A model generated the notes under the pieces. The model had not been told where the DNA came from, searched no databases, and worked only from the letters and a program-made list of their open reading frames with translations. This document shows positions 22,359-36,284 of a stretch of DNA of 64,000 nt, one piece after another; within the stretch, counting starts at the first letter, position 1; every line of letters starts with the position of its first letter. The stretch is taken from NCBI GenBank assembly GCA_037013685.1, contig CM072902.1:12628747-12692746 (forward strand). Reading direction: 5' to 3'. Made by a program: the position numbers and the translations under genes. The DNA is from Acridotheres tristis. Its lineage: Eukaryota; Chordata; Aves; Passeriformes; Sturnidae.

Positions 22359-23588
22359 GCTCCGAGTCACAGCAATTTCTAATGCTGGTCATCCAAACAC
22401 TGAACCCTCTTAAAATTATTTCGAGGAAGCAAAGGAAAAAAAAAATATATATATTGAAATTGCCTTAAGAAGCAAAACCAATTTGCTTCAGTCATGGCCT
22501 GCCAGAAGGGATTTGCCCAAGTTCAATGGCTGGAAGTCTGTTTCACTCATTTATGCTCCCTTTGCCACAGCAATTGATGTCAAGTGTGAGGCATTGGGAA
22601 GTTTAGGAAGGCAGCAAACAAGCTGTAAACAAGTGAGGGAGGGAGAGGGAAATGTTTTATGGCTGGCAGCTTGCATCAGGGTGGAGAGTGGTGTTTGGGA
22701 GTGCAGTGCAGTTCCAGTGTACACTGATTTATGGTGTTTGTGGCAGCAATATTCGATGACTGTACAGTGTAAAGGAGTGTCAGCCCTGCATTGCAATGGC
22801 TGTGCCGTGCTCCATCTGTGTGATTTACAGGAAAACACGTCCTGTCATCAAGCTTCTTTCACTTTTTTCTTTTTTCTCTTTAGGAAACCTGACTCGAGTT
22901 CTGTGTTAAATGATGATTGCTCACCAACTGGAAAGGGTGAACAATTGCGACTGCAACAGAAGCTGAAACCCTCAGGAACTTATAATTTTATTTTTGGTAT
23001 GAAACAATTTCACTTTTAGATGGATGAGCACAACTTGCAAGAGGAGAAGGAAACAAGGAACGTGAGAAATGGAAGAGCTGAACCACAATAGGATCCAATA
23101 TTCTGTGCTTTTGATCAAAACAAAGATGAATAATCCAGAACCAGGAGGCAGCATTAGCTTGCAGCAGGCACTGTTATTAATGGAGCTAAATAAATTGCTG
23201 AACAAGAAGCATCCCCATGATAAACTGCAGGTAAATCATAGAACCAGGACTGCTTGGTTTATTAATTGGAGGCATTTTTATTTGGTTTTCCAGGCCATTG
23301 GCTTCTCTGAGATTCTCTTTTGGAATATTTTGAAGTGTATAGTCCAGATTTTAGCGTGCTGAGTGGTCCTAAACTCAAGGCCATCCATGTTTATGGGCAG
23401 AGGAAGGTCTCTAGCAAAGTGGAAACAAAGGCTAAACAGAGAAGTCCATTCTGAGTTTTTTTATCAACAACGGAAGAGCTCCACTCAAAGGAACCAGGAA
23501 AAAAAATTGGAACCACTTCCTACTCAGCAGGCAAATCATCTGTGAGCAGAGAAAGCTGAAATCTTCCTGCTGCCCTCACTTTGGCTGG
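22359..23588. other. Unassigned non-coding DNA
   Basis: An A-rich run with ATATATAT lies near 22440. A 178-codon open frame (22483..23019) has no recognisable features and is not called a gene. Confidence 0.45.
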
Positions 23589-23722
23589 AAGAGAAAGAAG
23601 AGAAGAGAAGAGAAGAGAAGAGAAGAGAAGAGAAGAGAAGAGAAGAGAAGAGAAGAGAAGAGAAGAGAAGAGAAGAGAAGAGAAGAGAAGAGAAGAGAAG
23701 AGAAGAGAAGAGAAGAGAAGAA
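23589..23722. repeat. (AGAAG)n polypurine microsatellite
   Basis: About 27 uninterrupted copies of a pentanucleotide, all purine on the plus strand. It gives long spurious open frames in several phases. Confidence 0.95.
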
Positions 23723-26700
23723 GAGAAGATCATTCCATTTCAAACATCTACAACCTGAGCCAGGCCAAACACACAGAGAAGGTTTCTTATTCCTTTCTGA
23801 TTCTTGATGAAAACATCCATGGAATTTGATGGTGTCCAGAAACCTTCCCAGGGAGTACACAGCCCATTTTCACACGGGCAGACTTACAGCTTCCACACAG
23901 CTCTGAGTTTCTTTGAAAACAGAATAAAAACTAAAAAAAAAGGAAGAACTTGACACACCAGTGCCTGCATTTGCACAATAAACAGCAGCTGGGAGCTGCT
24001 TCCCAAATAAATATTCAAAATTATTTAATTGACAAATGCATCTCTTAAAGGAGGGAGAGAACTGTCACTTCCTCCAGAAGGTGAAACCAATTAAAGTTTC
24101 CACTGTTTTTATCAGAAAAGAAAAACAATGCAGGAACAAGAGTAAGGAGCAACTGTAGGTATTTCATGACAAAAGAGGAACTTGACAAAAAAAGCAAAAA
24201 TAGTAGAAAATTGTTATGAAAAAGTAAAGGACTTCCTCTCCCCAGCAGGCAGAGTTTGAATTATGACTGCAGCTTACAGGTCTTGTGAGTGGAATTGTCC
24301 TTTTATAACTGTGGTTTTTAGAGCAGGCAGGGGCAAGAAGCAGCAAATACACATTTCTGGGCATGAACAGAGGGAGGATATGGGAGCCCATCAGGGCAAA
24401 CCACAGATTAAGTGGGAAACATTTTTTGTTTCTAGAATAAAGGCCAGATGGGCCATGGAGAATGGATTGCTGTGAGCTCTGTCTGATTCTCTATTCCTAC
24501 ACAGAGCCATTGGCTTGACAGCATCTAAAGGTACTAAAATAAAAATGTGTTAGAGTGACTCCTTTTTGAGCTCAGTATATAACATTTCAGCTGGAAGAAA
24601 CAAGTGTGGGGCTTTGTTATCTTCACTTTCTGTTCAGTATCCTGGAGTCAGCAAACTCTCATTTTTTAAAGGCATCTCTGTCTCCCTGTGTTAAAGAAAC
24701 TGCTCAGTCTGATCATTCCTGAGAAGAAGGAGTTTCTCAAATACAAGATCCTCATTAGGAAAATATTTATTTTCCCCTGCCTTCTGAGAAAATGCATTTC
24801 ATTGCAATTATATCTGTGCTGGAAGCACTAGGTGTGAGTAAAGATGAAGTTCCTGGAAGGCTGCTCTATAAACCCATCAGGATAAATTTGCTGGTAATGT
24901 TTTCTTGGATAGATCCTGAACAATTGCTATTTGTATTGTGGTGGAATTAAGAGGCTCTCAGTTGGAGATCCATCATACTTGAGGCATTAAGTACCTGATA
25001 AGATCTCCAGTGGATTTGGTGATTTTAATTGGGAAAAAAATAACTCATAAGCAGCCAGTTTATCACAGGACCACGGGAGGAGAAAACCAAGAAGGTATTT
25101 GGCAGGAGTCTGCCCTAATCTCCAGCCTGTCAGACAGAAGTGTCAGCATTAATAAAATCTTCCCCATGTTCTTTCAGTTCTGCAATGCTACCTTAGCACG
25201 TCTGGGTTTTTGCAGCCTCCCTGCTGCTGAAGGTGGAGCAGGTGATTTGACAGGAGGGGACAACTGGAGAAGCTTCAGAAAATTCCCTGGGCTCAGCACT
25301 TCCCCCAGCACCAGGCAGGGAGAGGCAAACACCTCCATGAAACCTGTAAAGGGCAGGAATTTACAGGATCCACAGGACACTGAGCTCATCTGAATCAGCC
25401 TCAGCCTGGCGTGTGGCTGAGTGCAAATATAACCCGATAAAAACGGTGGGGAAGGAAAGGCAGAGCGTGGTTCTCTCCCTGCACCATCATTCCCCAGGAA
25501 ATGGTTGAGAAATAGGAGAAATACACTGAATTTCCTGTGCCTCACAGAGGCTGCACCCAGGCTGGACACGGTCACAGATTTTCAGACAGATGTAACTTTG
25601 GTCTATTTGCATATCAGAGGTTAATTGTGCAATTATAGCTTCAGGTAATGAAGTAATATTCCCCCAGTTTGCTCCCCCCCTCAATTCACTTTTGTTGATA
25701 CTTTTGGAGGACAAGGTGGCCTTGGTTCTCAGGTCTGGAGGGATTGTTTGACCAAAATGTGAAGAGAGCTCACTAACACTGTGTGGAGTTCAGAGTTAGT
25801 ACTAATGCAGGACAGGATCTGAAAAATATAAAATCTAAAACTTAAAGCATCCCAGGGTGTAATTCTCTCTCTCTCTCTGGGTAATTGAGTGGAGAGCATT
25901 TACTGGGATTTGTATCCTCAGTTAAAACAAGAGGAGTCTCAGTTAAAACAAGAGTAAGGAGTCTGCAATTTCCACGGGAGCCCCTTTTCCCTGCATGTAA
26001 TCCATGACTGCAAATCCCAACAATAATTTGGAACAGTGATAATCCTCCACAGCATTGACCCTAAAGGTCTTTACAGCAACACAAATGAGATCAAAGGACA
26101 AATAAAAGTCTCTTAATCCCTCTAAGTGTGAGTTCAACCTAATCTTACATTTCTGTCTTTTAATTCTCTCTAAATCTGTTTTTAACTTTGCTTAACATTC
26201 ATTATCCTTTTTCATGACCTAATTCTATGAGGGGAAAAAAAAAAAAAAAATCGCCCATATCCAGGAGTACCTTCCACATTTCTGCACAGGGATGGCATTT
26301 TGAACGTGACACTGGTTTCTCCTGTCAGCTGCTGCAGTGGAGGGGACAAGTGGATGGAGGACATGCAATAAAAGATGAAGATTGATGAATGAGGTGCAAA
26401 TCGGCTCCTTGGTGACAGCTCTGTCACTTGCTTGAGCACAAAATCGAAACAATTGCATTGCAAAATGAGACTGTCAGAAAAAAAAACCCAAAACAAACCC
26501 AGACCACCTGAAAAGCCCAAACAAAAACCCCCAAAACGACAACAAAAACCCCCTCACCCACCACCCGGCACCCCCCCACATTCCTGACCTTCCCTGGCAC
26601 TAATTGTCCATAATTAGCTGTTCCTTTACCTTGCTGGGCTCGTGTCACACATAAAAGATCTCATAGCTGCTGCCTGTTTCATTAATGAGGTCCCATAGAA

Positions 26701-27958
26701 ATTGTGCAGTGCAGCTATTGCTCAGTAATGTTTGGAAGCCATGCCAACATTTCTATGTTCCTCTGATTTGTGTATTTTGGGATATTGAAGGCGTTTTTCA
26801 TTAAGCATTATTCTTTGCTAATGTGTAGTTAATAACTTAATGGAAAAGCTTTTAAACTGCTCTGAGAATTAATCCACTCATACTTGTTTAACTGCTTGAT
26901 TTTCTAATGGATATAGTGCAGGATTTAATATTCTGCTCATTTACATTACTTACCAGAAGAAAGGAGACCTTAACTGCCTTTTCTAAAAACAACAGTAAAT
27001 CATGTTTAAGTTGATTGATTTCTGCATACATATTAACACAGTAATGAAAGGCACAATGTCTTCATAATCCATCCATTGTGTTCAACTACAGCTGAACAGT
27101 TCGATTTATTTTTTTAAATTTTTTATTTTTTACTTAGACTGGAGAAACAGCATCCCTACTGTCTGAATGTGACTTATCTCACAGCTGGATTCACTCCCTT
27201 GTACAAAGGGTGGTGCTAACTTAAAATGAAATTCCATTCAGTCCATAATTAACAGAGCTACCCTGATTTACATCAACCACTGCTCTAGCCCTAGACATCT
27301 GGTATCATAATTGAAAATCTTTCTTCAAATACATCAGACATCCCCCCCAAAAAAAAAAGTATTAGATTATATCCACTTAATTCACTCTGAGGAATACTTT
27401 CTCCCCTAGTACAGTCATTGAGAGGGACATGGGATGGAAGAGCAGCAGGAGCTGAAGCAGCACACAGGGAACTCTCATTTCAGCCCTGCCTTCCCTCCTG
27501 CACTTATCCCAGCAGCTGCACCACGATGGTGAATTTATGACACAGATTAAAATCTTCATTTATAACCCCAGCCTGGAACATCCCCAGTCAATCCCAGTGA
27601 GGATGTAAAAGCCATCAGGGCACAAATCTCCATATTTAACTATCAAATTAAACCAGCACCTCCGAGCTGAACACCCACCCCCAGCAGAGGAGCAGCTCAA
27701 GGCACCTGCCTGCCCAGCACTGCCTTCCCAACAAGAGCAAGGAAACACAGACTGCAGCAGAATGTGTGTGATAGAGAGGGGAGTGTGGAATGAGGGTGTT
27801 CCCAGGAACACGGGGATGCTGCTGGGTAACTCCCTGCACCTTCACTCTCCTCCTTGCAGGTGTCCCAGGATCACAGCACTGCTCAGCAGGGCAGGACACT
27901 CAGAGCAGGGACACACTCCGAGCTGAACACAAAGAACAAATCTCCAATACCCCCTCAG
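23723..27958. other. Unassigned non-coding DNA with a candidate conserved stretch
   Basis: Contains short CT (25867..25879) and poly(A) (about 26232..26250) runs. The part at 26680..27020 is AT-rich and dense in homeodomain-type TAAT/ATTA words, but without alignment conservation cannot be claimed. No exon is supported. Confidence 0.4.
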
Positions 27959-28010
27959 GTCACCCTAAAATCACCCTCAGATCACCCTAAAATCACCCCC
28001 AGATCACCCC
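27959..28010. repeat. 22-bp short tandem repeat
   Basis: TCACCCTAAAATCACCCTCAGA is followed by a second near-copy and a partial third. Confidence 0.85.
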
Positions 28011-28616
28011 CTCTCTGTGCCCAGGCTGTCCCAGCCCTGGGGGCAGTGGCAGAACTGATATCCCAAGAGCTGGGCTCTCTTATGGCACCAGCCACATTTA
28101 GAACCTTAGAAACCCTGACATGTTTTACTGAGGATGCTGTGAAAGATTAGTGTCGTGAGTGCTCAAATAATCATAATCAAAGTGACTGGAAATTACTGCC
28201 ATGAATGCTGAAACAATCAAATCCACAAAGAGCACTACAACATTTAGTAGCTACTCCAGGCCACATGTCAGGTTTGTCAGATGGTATTTCTGCTGTCTGA
28301 GTGGCAGCTGTGGTTCAATACAATCACACCCCAAACGCCCCCATATCCAAATGGTGTGACCTGGAGGAGCTGGCATCCCACAGAACCCTCTTAGGCAAAC
28401 AAAATCAGCAAAGGTCAGAGAAACATCCAGGCAAATTAAACAGGATATGTACAATCCTCTTTGGTTGTTAATAAATCTTCGTTTTTCTTTCCTTACGAGG
28501 CAATATCCTTCAAGAGAACTTCTCAGGAAATTAAAAAAGAAAGATAAATTACCAGACAAATATTTCAGTGTAAAGATCTCAAGCCCTAAATCAGTGACTC
28601 AGATGGATCACATAGA
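28011..28616. other. Unassigned non-coding DNA
   Basis: Nothing recognised as a gene or repeat family. Confidence 0.45.
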
Positions 28617-28757
28617 ACCCTGAGCTCCAGATGTGCACTGCCTTCCTCCCAGCACCCTGAGCTCCAGATGTGCACTGCCTTCCTCCCAGCACCCTGAGCT
28701 CCAGATGTGCACTGCCTTCCTCCCAGCACCCTGAGCTCCAGATGTGCAGTGCCCTGC
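28617..28757. repeat. 37-bp minisatellite, nearly 4 copies
   Basis: ACCCTGAGCTCCAGATGTGC recurs at 28617, 28654, 28691 and 28728. The first three copies are almost identical and the last is partial and diverged. Confidence 0.94.
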
Positions 28758-28941
28758 CCCCTGCACGGGGCCCCTGTGCCAGGTGAGCCAGGCATGCAGA
28801 CAGGGGGCTGGGCTGGGTTCCAGGAGTTTCCAGGGGCTCTGGAACCAGGCTGCAGGGTCCACCCAGGGCACCCTGCCTGGCACTGAGGGCACAGGCACCA
28901 TGCTTTCATGGGGGAGCCAAAACTTCAACATGCAGAGTGGC

Positions 28942-29182
28942 ATCGTGGCTTTAAACTACAGGAGGCAGGGTTAGATGAGATGTTTGGGAGAAATTCTTCA
29001 CTCAGAGGTGGGCAGGCCCTGGCACAGGGTGCCCAGAGCAGCTGTGGCTGTCCCTGGATCCCCAAAAGTGTCCAAGGATGGGTTGGAAGAGGTTTGGAGC
29101 AGCCTGGGGACAGTGGAAGGTGTCCCTGCCCAGGGCAGGGGGGTAGGAACAAGATGAGTTTTAAAGTTCCTCCCATTCTGTG
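28942..29182 (+). mobile_element. CR1 LINE 3'-region fragment
   Basis: Recognisable CR1 phrases occur in order: GTGGCTTTAAACTACAGGAG, GAAATTCTTCACTCAGAGG, CAGGCCCTGGCACAGGGT, GCTGTGGCTGTCCCTGGATC, and GTGTCCCTGCCCAGGGCAGG. It ends close to the element's 3' terminus and is truncated at the 5' side. Substitutions show it is an old copy. Confidence 0.9.
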
Positions 29183-32100
29183 TTGGAGATATGTTTGTAT
29201 TTTAAGGGAGTCAAGCCTTTGAGTTGATATAAATGCTTCTGTAATACTCTGCAGACCAACAAAACAAAACTTCTAAATGCAAGTGGATCTGTTCCCCCCA
29301 AAGTCACAGAAGGGAAGGGAGGCCCTCAGTCATGTGAATAAGCAGCTGAAATAGCATAAACAATTCCATTTGAGCCTCAAGTTAATTATGGCACTGTAGC
29401 TGTCAGAAATTCATCTGAAGCACTTGCTGCCTAAATTGAAGGTTGGACATCCAAATTGAAATGTCATTTATATTAGTGTCTGACACAGAGCAATAGCCTC
29501 TTCTCTTCTAGTGGGCTGTGCCCATTAGCTGCCATTAGTGCTAATGGAGTTATGCACAAACATCACATGCACACACATCACTCAGCACCTAGAACACCCC
29601 GATGTCACATTAGAAAACAGCTGGTTTATTGCAGAGTGCTAGGAAACATTCCAGGTGAGCCTGGGCAGGGCCATTAGGACCTCTACTGGTGCTCTCAGTG
29701 CCCTGACATCTGGGGCAAAATAGAGTTTTTAAATAGACACTGCAAAGAAACTTTCGTCCAAGAGCTGCAAAGCCAACAGGGATCATATGTCAAATTTTGC
29801 CCAAATTACAGATATAATTTCAGAACTCTTGCCACTTTCCCAAGGACTCGCTGTCCCTGCAGACCTGTGGCTGGATGCTGCCCCTACCAACTCTTTGGGG
29901 ATGGACCCAAAACCTTCCAGCCACCAAACCTGTGACAGACAGTCACAGTCATCTGCCCAGACAGAGTTGCATTTAGCAAAATTATCCTCATAACCCCCTG
30001 TTAAAATATAGCTGAGCCATCTGAAAACAGCCACCCCTGGTGCCAGCAGCAGCACAGGCCATTCTGCCTCTGGTTGTGCATAACCACGATGTCACCTCCA
30101 TCCTGGGACCCAGCCCACTGAGACAGGGAACAGAACAATCCCACAGTGGTGCTTGTGTTTATTAAGCACTGTGCCTTCTGCCACAATCCCATCATGCCTC
30201 CCATTATTGATTTGGCATTCCTGGCAGCACTCTGTCAATAGGAAGTTGAGCTGAATTTTTCAGCTGAAGAGAAATGTGGCTAATTGCCATCTTCAAACAG
30301 CTCCTGCACTGCATTAATCCTTGCACTGAGCCACCATGTTTTATTAATGCTGGCATCCAATCTGCCACAAAGGCAGGGTGGGAGAGTGACAACATTTACC
30401 ACGGCTGCAGAATCAGCTCCTGACAGCCCTGGGGCTCCTCTCAGATACCAGCTAAGGAAACCCAATAAACTGTGCTGAGTTCCAAGCTGGGGAGTTCAGT
30501 GATCTCAGCTCCTTTTGTGCAGAGAACAGATGGTGATGGAGCTGATTTCTGTGGTTCTGTACAACCCCTGCTAAGTGGCTGTCAGAATTTGCTGCAGTTG
30601 CTGCGTGATAATTCCTGAAAGGCTTTTATAAATGCCACTGGAGAACATTTTCACTTCTGGAGTAGTTTGGTTAAGAACCCTGCAGCAAGACAAGAGAGGC
30701 TGCACAAAATGAGGATGGGAGAGAGCCCCTCACTGAGCCTCGAGGCTGCATCGTTTTTGGGACAGAAGTGGGAGGTGGAAGGGGTTGGCAAAACAAAGCT
30801 GCCTGTAACACGACGGTCACTGGGTCAGGACTGCTCATCCAGGTTCCAGCTGGTTTGGAAACTGATCTGGTGCTTGGATTGCAGGTTGATTTGTCACTGT
30901 GTTGTGGGGAGACATAACGCAGTGCTGCTGCAGAATGAAACAACTCAGAAACCAAGCAAGGGAAAATCGACAACAAACATTCACCTTCTTCCCACAGCCT
31001 CACTGTGCCGGCTGCACTCTGGGAAGCTGACGGGCTGCTCTGTGAATGGGAGCTGCAGGAGGTGCCTGTGCCCTCTGCAAACTGGGAAACCCCCACCCAA
31101 AGGTGCCCCCACAGCCACAAGCCAGATGTGACTCCACTCCTGTCCTGCCAGATGTGGGCTCCATGCTGATGGGAAGGATGGGAGGGAGGGTCCCCAGTGC
31201 TCAGGGCAGTGGGCAGGGAGGGAGAGCAGCACAGAACGTTCCAGTTTCATGCGTGGTGCTGCAGGAGCTGCATTATTATAAATAACATGTGAATGGTGCT
31301 CCCCCTGTAAGCCAGCCTGGGATTCACTGACCTGCCACTCACCCAGGCTTTTAAACATGTGGTGCCACTGCTAAAACAGAGCCACTGAGAAAGAAGCAGC
31401 AGCTTGCCATGAAACAGGTCAGTAAATCATGTTAGGGTTGGAAGAAGCTTTTATATTAATGAAATGGCTTTGTATTACAAATCCAATCTGGATAACCTGT
31501 TTAATTCCTTGTCATTTTAATTCAGGAATTTATATTAGGAATTCTAAGAGGTCTGGAACACTTGCCTGAAAAATCTTAATTCCCTTCAAAATCATACATC
31601 TCAATCAGAAATCAAAATAAAGTGTACCAAATATTTCTTAAACGAGTGGAACCTGAAAGCAAATATCTCTTACAAGTGTTTTATGCATTTTCCTACTGAG
31701 CATCATTGTAAATATTAAATATATCACTTTAGTCTAAAATTCAGTTAAACGGATTTATATTACTTTGTAATTCACATGTAGATTTCTTTTTCTAATGTAA
31801 TTTTCAAACACAGGTAATCCTCACAACATGTTCATGAATGCTGTTTGAGTCTCATAATGTTCTTACAAGGCAGTGTAGAGGGCTTTTCTCTTTCAATAGA
31901 AATATCTTGGGCATGGAAAGCAAACCTGGGGATCAGCAGAAATCACAGAATGTACCTGCAGCCTGGATGTTCTGAGCTCCCAAATCCCAACCATGCCAGC
32001 TGGGTACCTCCAGCACAGCAAGAATTTGCTCAGAACCAGTTTTGCTCTTCCAGAATTGGGAATGCAGCTGTGAGATCCCACCCACCTTCAACTATGGCCA

Positions 32101-35100
32101 CGGTGAACCCAGCCCATCGAGAATTCAAAACCAGCTAGAGTTCATTTCTCTTCCCTGTGCAATGAAAAGGTTTTCAAAGGGACATTATAGATCCCCTCAA
32201 TTCCCTCAGGAAAATGTGCTTTGGCTTACACAAGGATCCTCCTGTATTTTGGAAGTTAATCACTCCAAGGTGATCCATTCCTGTGTGTTTTTGTGGGTTA
32301 TTGCTTTCAGGCAATGTTGTCCCACACCACTGAGGCCACCAGAGCTTGCAAATGCAATTTTTATTTGTCTTTGTTCTTGCTGTACAGCCGGCACAGATAA
32401 TACCTCAGGAGTTTTCTCAGCCAGCACCAACAGAGAGCTGGCTCATTTCAACAATCCCTGAATTGGATCCAATTTGGCTGCAAGGCTGGATTTTTCATAG
32501 CACAGCACAGGGCAGATAGAGACCAATTTTTGCCATGGATTTCTATTCCCTCCCAGCTCTCTCTCACACCTGTATATCAATCCATCATTTGGATTATTGC
32601 TCAAAGCATCACATGCCAGTTGCATTTTTCTATTTTCTGGGGTTCTGCTGTACTTTCAGGTGCAAACTAATGCTGAAGTGCTGGCAGTGACACACACAGG
32701 TTTCTGCCAGGCTTGGCAAGGAGCAGGCTGGGGGAACCAGCCCATTTATACAGTGCAAGACCTCATAAAGACAACTGTCCCCAAAGAGAGAGCCAGGAAT
32801 AACCCCCACCCTGGGGTGACAGCACAAACCTATGAACTAATGCAGCACTGAGAGAAGGGATGGAAATGCCTGGAGTGGATCCCCTCTGACAGGAATATCC
32901 AAAGGAATTGGATTCCTTCCTGGCATGCAGAGTTCCTGATTTGTCATCTGAATTTCTCAGTTCCTGATTTCTCAGCACTTACAGCAGCTCCAACAAGACA
33001 CCACAGTGTTTTTCCATCCTCCTTTTATCCTTTCTAATGGCAAATGCCAGCAGTGTGTAAACACTTGCTGCAGCACGCTGCCTGGGGATGGAAGGAGGAT
33101 ATCAAGCTGGTTCATTGGTTTTCCAGTCAATGAATTGCCAAAATTACCAGCTCAGAATTCCCGAGGGTTATTTGCAAATATGACACCTGGCTGCATGTGC
33201 TTGTTTATATATAACCAGTCTGTGGCTGCAGAGAAGCACAGAGGACAGGCAGGTGCTTTGTGAGAATCACTTGGATTCACTCCCAGGCAGATGAAGATCT
33301 GCCCCCCAATCTTCAGAGTGTTTTTGAGAAGAGCCAGGCTGGCAGTCCCACACTTGTACCATTCTTTGGTGCCCAAATGCCCTTTCTAGATCTGTTGGCT
33401 TCCTGAGACACATGAAAACCACGACCCCCCTGTCAAACTGTGCCCAAGCCAGGGGTGAATTCCCATCAGGAGCTGCCTGGGACAGTGAGTGTGCCAGTCC
33501 ATGCTTTGGGCAGTGTATTCGATTTACCAGATTTACAAATGCTTTGTTCCACCAATGGCAAAACCAAAGCAGTTGCCCTGCTGATTATTTTATTTCATTC
33601 CTTACCTACTCTTCAGAATCTCAAATTTGCCCAGTATTTCCCACGCTCCTGTGCTTCATCCTGAATTTTCTTCAAACTTAGAATTATTCACAGTTACTTT
33701 GCACCCTGGACAGCCAAATTTTGTACTGACATACAGAACCACTCTCTGTTGAATCCTCCCCATGGCTTTTCTGGGTTTTCCACAAGTTCCTTCCCAGCTA
33801 CACCACTACAGATCCCAATTCTGCATGTCTATTCAGGGCAAGAAAACTGAAATTTAAGAAGAACTGGTATCAATTTCTCATTTTTCAAATTGGGTTTGCA
33901 GATTTATTCCCAAAGCTAACCCTCCACTCCTCTGGGATCACTGAATGGGTGCAGCAGTAAGAAATCCTTCCAAGAAAATTGAGGCAAGTTGAAGCAAATG
34001 CTTGCCTGGAATTAAATGATATTCTAGTACTCAGTTCTGCCTTCTCTACTGGGAATTGTGACCAGATTAAAAAATCATCTGGCAGAAATCTTTCACCCCA
34101 TTTACATGTTATTTTAAAATCATCTCAAGCCTCCTTCACAAACAGAAAATATTTTGCATATTGTTTTCCCTTTGTATAGGAGACACAACTCTGCAAATTG
34201 GTGCAATATATGAAATTTGAACTATAGGGAATAAGTAGCTGATGATGCCAAATGTTGTGACTTTAATTGCACTTTCTGGGAGGCAGATTATTCCACTTTT
34301 CAAAATTGGTTCCCTAAGACACTTTGGTCTAAAAATACTTCAGTTATTGCACTCACTTTTCTTGTCAGGCTGTTCAATTCACCACGAGTTTCTCAGCAGA
34401 ACCATCCTGGTGGGCACAACCCCTTCCAGCCCAGGTCCAGCCTCCTTCCCAGCCTTGGCTTCCTGTCCTGGAGAACACAGAAGGACAGGCAGGCTGCACC
34501 TTGCCCTGCAGGCACTCACAGAGAAATGACTTTTCCTCTGCTGAGCTACAGCCACCCATGCATTTTCACAATGGATAAACTCATTTTCATGGAGCTGTGC
34601 ATCCCATGCAGGCAGTCCCACAGGAGCTGGCACTTTGTCACCCCGGAGCTGTTTGACATCAGCTTGGCAGCAGATTTTGGCTCTCAGAGCCTCCTCTCTG
34701 CTCAGCAGTGCAGGCAACTCTTCCATGTCCCTTCTAAAGCCCACTGGCTCATGAAGAAAACTCTGAAACTCAGCTAAGGCAGAGCCAGGAGAAAACACAT
34801 CAGATCACAGAGGAGGAATAGTTCCATTATCCAAATACTTCTGTAGAAAATATTCTTCCTCTTTTCTTTTTCTTTTTTTTTTTTTTTTATTTGTTGGTTT
34901 GTTTTGTGACTGCCAGGTGTATCTCTCCTCAAAGAGAAAATGATTAGCTTTAGGAGATTTTAAGGGAAACAAGCACAACAACAATTTTTATCTTCAAACC
35001 TCTAATATCCTAACACCAACCTGGCTCTGAAATAAATTCAAGCCATCAGAATATCAGTCATGTACTGACAGACAGACTCTGTAATGCAGATGTGTGTAAA

Positions 35101-35822
35101 ATAATCACTTAATTACAAAGTGTGGCTGTGGCAGTATTTTGCCACACTACAAAATGGCACAGCATGTGATATGGAGAAGCAGTTCAGTGCACAGATTACT
35201 GATTTTGTGCTGTTGCTGCTCCAAGGAGCAGGGCACTAATTCACAATGCAGGGATTGAATTGGCCTTCCCAGAGCACAAACTGGGCTCTTTAAATCTGAC
35301 AAGGTTTTTGTGCCTTCCTTTCCTCCTGCCGCCCTCCAGCCTCCACACATAATCATATAACATCGTTTAGACAAATTGTTTCAAAGCACCTTTCCCATTT
35401 CTTTTTTTTTTTTTCTTTTCTTTTTTTTTTTCTTCCCTATTTTGCTGGTGTGAATTTATGAGGGCACTCAGATCCACCACAGACCAGGAGCTAAACCAAC
35501 ACACTACTTATGCACATGCTTTATTCAGCATCACCTCGGGGAGATTTCCTGCTTCTGAGCCGTTGTGCAAACAGCCTTTGCTTCATAGCAGCAGAAATCT
35601 CTTTTGTCAACATTAGCATTCCGTGTTTGGATTTATTACAGATCCTGAAAATAATAATCGTGTTTTCCTTCTTTAAGAACACCAGCCCATTCTATAACTG
35701 CTCTCACTGATTCTCACTTCAGCAAAGGGATTTCCCAGTCCTCGGGTGGGGAACCTGTGGCAAAATGGGGTTTTCACAGCCACCCCTCAGCCCAGTGAGA
35801 ATAAAATCTCTGTTTACTCAAC
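29183..35822. other. Unassigned non-coding DNA
   Basis: Mixed unique sequence with T-rich runs at 34866..34889 and 35401..35433. Several open frames of 60-154 codons overlap on both strands with no recognisable domain, signal or codon pattern. No gene is supported. Confidence 0.4.
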
Positions 35823-36284
35823 AGAACCCCTTTTTCCTCACCAGAACCCCTCAATCCTCACCAGAACCCCTATTTCCTCACCAGAACCTCTCTTTTCTCA
35901 CCAGAACCTCTCTCTCCTCACCAGAACCCCTTTTTCCTCACCAGAACCCCTCAATCCTCACCAGAACCCCTCTTTCCCCACCAGAACCCCTCTCTCCTCA
36001 CAAGAAACCTTCTTTTCTCACCAGAACCCCTCTATCCTCACCAGAACCCCTATTTCCTCACCAGAACTTTCTTTCCCCACCAGAACCCCTCTCTCCTCAC
36101 CAGAACCCCTCAATCCTCACCAGAACCCCTCTCTCCCCACCAGAACCCCTCTCTCCCCACCAGAACCCCTCTCTCCTCACCAGAACCCCTGTCTTTTCTC
36201 ACCAGAACCCCTCTATCCCCACCAGAACCCCTCTCTCCCCACCAGAACCCCTCAATCCTCACCAGAACCCCTCAATCCTCACCA
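35823..36284. repeat. 20-bp minisatellite, about 23 copies
   Basis: The unit is close to CTCACCAGAACCCCTCTCTC. Variation lies mainly in the pyrimidine part (TTTTTC, TCAATC, TATTTC, TCTCCC). Since 20 is not a multiple of three, the same peptide phrases appear in rotating frames, giving two long but spurious open frames. Confidence 0.95.

Noticed and set aside
22483..23019. 178-codon plus-strand frame
   Set aside because: No recognisable motif; composition like the surrounding non-coding DNA.
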